NCBI GenBank assembly: GCA_019634835.1
Contig: JAHCAO010000005.1
Span: 62,001-126,000, forward strand
Source of the DNA: Gammaproteobacteria bacterium
GTDB lineage: Bacteria; Pseudomonadota; Gammaproteobacteria; DSM-16500
Reading direction: 5' to 3'
Length of the DNA stretch: 64,000 nucleotides
Below are positions 63,891-64,000 of the stretch, one piece after another. A program made the position numbers and the translations under genes. Numbering within the stretch: the stretch's first letter is position 1; every line of letters begins with the position of its first letter. The notes under the pieces were generated by a model. It saw nothing but the letters and a program-made list of their open reading frames with translations, did no database searches and was not told the origin of the DNA.

Positions 63891-64000
63891 TTATTTTGTC
63901 TCATCAAACAATTCACGCCCAATTAACATCCGCCGTATTTCAGAGGTACCAGCACCAATTTCATAAAGTTTCGCATCACGCCATAAACGACCCGCTGAAT
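63891..64000 (-). CDS. liuA: Isovaleryl-CoA dehydrogenase, C-terminal fragment (cut by window edge)
   Basis: The last 36 codons read [20 protein letters not shown] followed by [12 protein letters not shown] and a stop at 63891. This is the C-terminus of isovaleryl-CoA dehydrogenase, including the [11 protein letters not shown] block. The rest lies beyond the window. It is the first step of the leucine pathway and precedes liuB by 18 bases. Confidence 0.88.
   Translation of the reverse strand, partial: SAGRLWRDAKLYEIGAGTSEIRRMLIGRELFDETK

Noticed and set aside
1..64000. CRISPR array, tRNA or rRNA genes
   Set aside because: No regular spaced direct repeats and no tRNA T-loop or rRNA-like sequence was seen on reading through.

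Overview
This AT-rich (roughly 38-40 % G+C by eye), gene-dense window looks like chromosome from a gammaproteobacterium, most likely a Legionellales member (Legionella/Coxiella/Aquicella-like). That placement is inference. It rests on ordinary gammaproteobacterial metabolism mixed with proteins resembling Dot/Icm-type effectors: an ankyrin/papain-like protein resembling Legionella AnkH, a giant LRR/YopT-like/AAA protein, and orphan soluble proteins with Glu-rich or charged tails. No rRNA, tRNA or CRISPR array was seen, and no secretion-system genes lie in the window.

Layout. 0-6.5 kb: arginine decarboxylase and an agmatinase-type ureohydrolase (arginine to putrescine), then a 1146-aa MFS/acyltransferase/AMP-ligase fusion of the LplT-Aas lysophospholipid-recycling type. 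6.5-13.2 kb: one 2224-aa gene encoding eight-plus double-LRR units, a Ser-rich linker, a C58-like Cys-His-Asp protease domain and an AAA+ array. 13.3-19.1 kb: an RND efflux operon (OMF-MFP-RND) on the minus strand. 19.3-25.1 kb: a complete histidine-utilisation set, hutI divergent from hutG-hutU-hutH, with a perfect 48-bp inverted repeat in the divergent region. 25.1-31.9 kb: GST, MsrB-MsrA fusion, NudC, VIT/CCC1 transporter, DUF378, SDR, Sfp-type phosphopantetheinyl transferase and a phasin-like protein. 31.9-34.4 kb: lysA and an acyl-CoA dehydrogenase. 34.5-37.2 kb: a bufferin (DUF2282-DUF692-DUF2063) cluster carrying a VTT-family membrane protein. 37.4-40.5 kb: a minus-strand group of three putative effector/hypothetical genes. 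40.7-43.3 kb: etfAB and a 3-hydroxyacyl-CoA dehydrogenase-like SDR. 43.3-48.1 kb: a DUF945 protein with a repetitive tail, an OmpR/CusR-like two-component system, and tpx. 48.2-51.6 kb: a glycine-zipper orphan protein and an archaeal-type AAA ATPase preceded by four operator-like repeats. 52.0-54.9 kb: thiolase and ETF-ubiquinone oxidoreductase. 54.9-57.4 kb: an apparently intact IS66 element. 57.6-60.5 kb: a small exported protein, BioY, DUF1284 and an aldehyde dehydrogenase. 60.5-64 kb: a leucine-degradation (liu) cluster running off the right edge.

How it fits together. Several modules feed on amino acids: His via hut, Leu via liu, Arg via speA/agmatinase. Acyl-CoA dehydrogenases pass electrons through EtfAB and ETF-QO to the quinone pool, and thiolase plus HMG-CoA lyase handle the acetoacetyl/HMG-CoA end. 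BioY may supply biotin for methylcrotonyl-CoA carboxylase, whose biotin-carrying alpha subunit is absent from the visible cluster. Stress and metal handling are represented by Tpx, MsrBA, the bufferin cluster, the VIT-type transporter and the CusRS-like system.

The most unusual content is the LRR/C58-like/AAA giant protein, the bufferin cluster with an embedded VTT gene, the effector-like island at 37.4-40.5 kb, the paired 17-bp operator-like repeats at 51.5 kb, and several long perfect or dispersed inverted repeats between genes.
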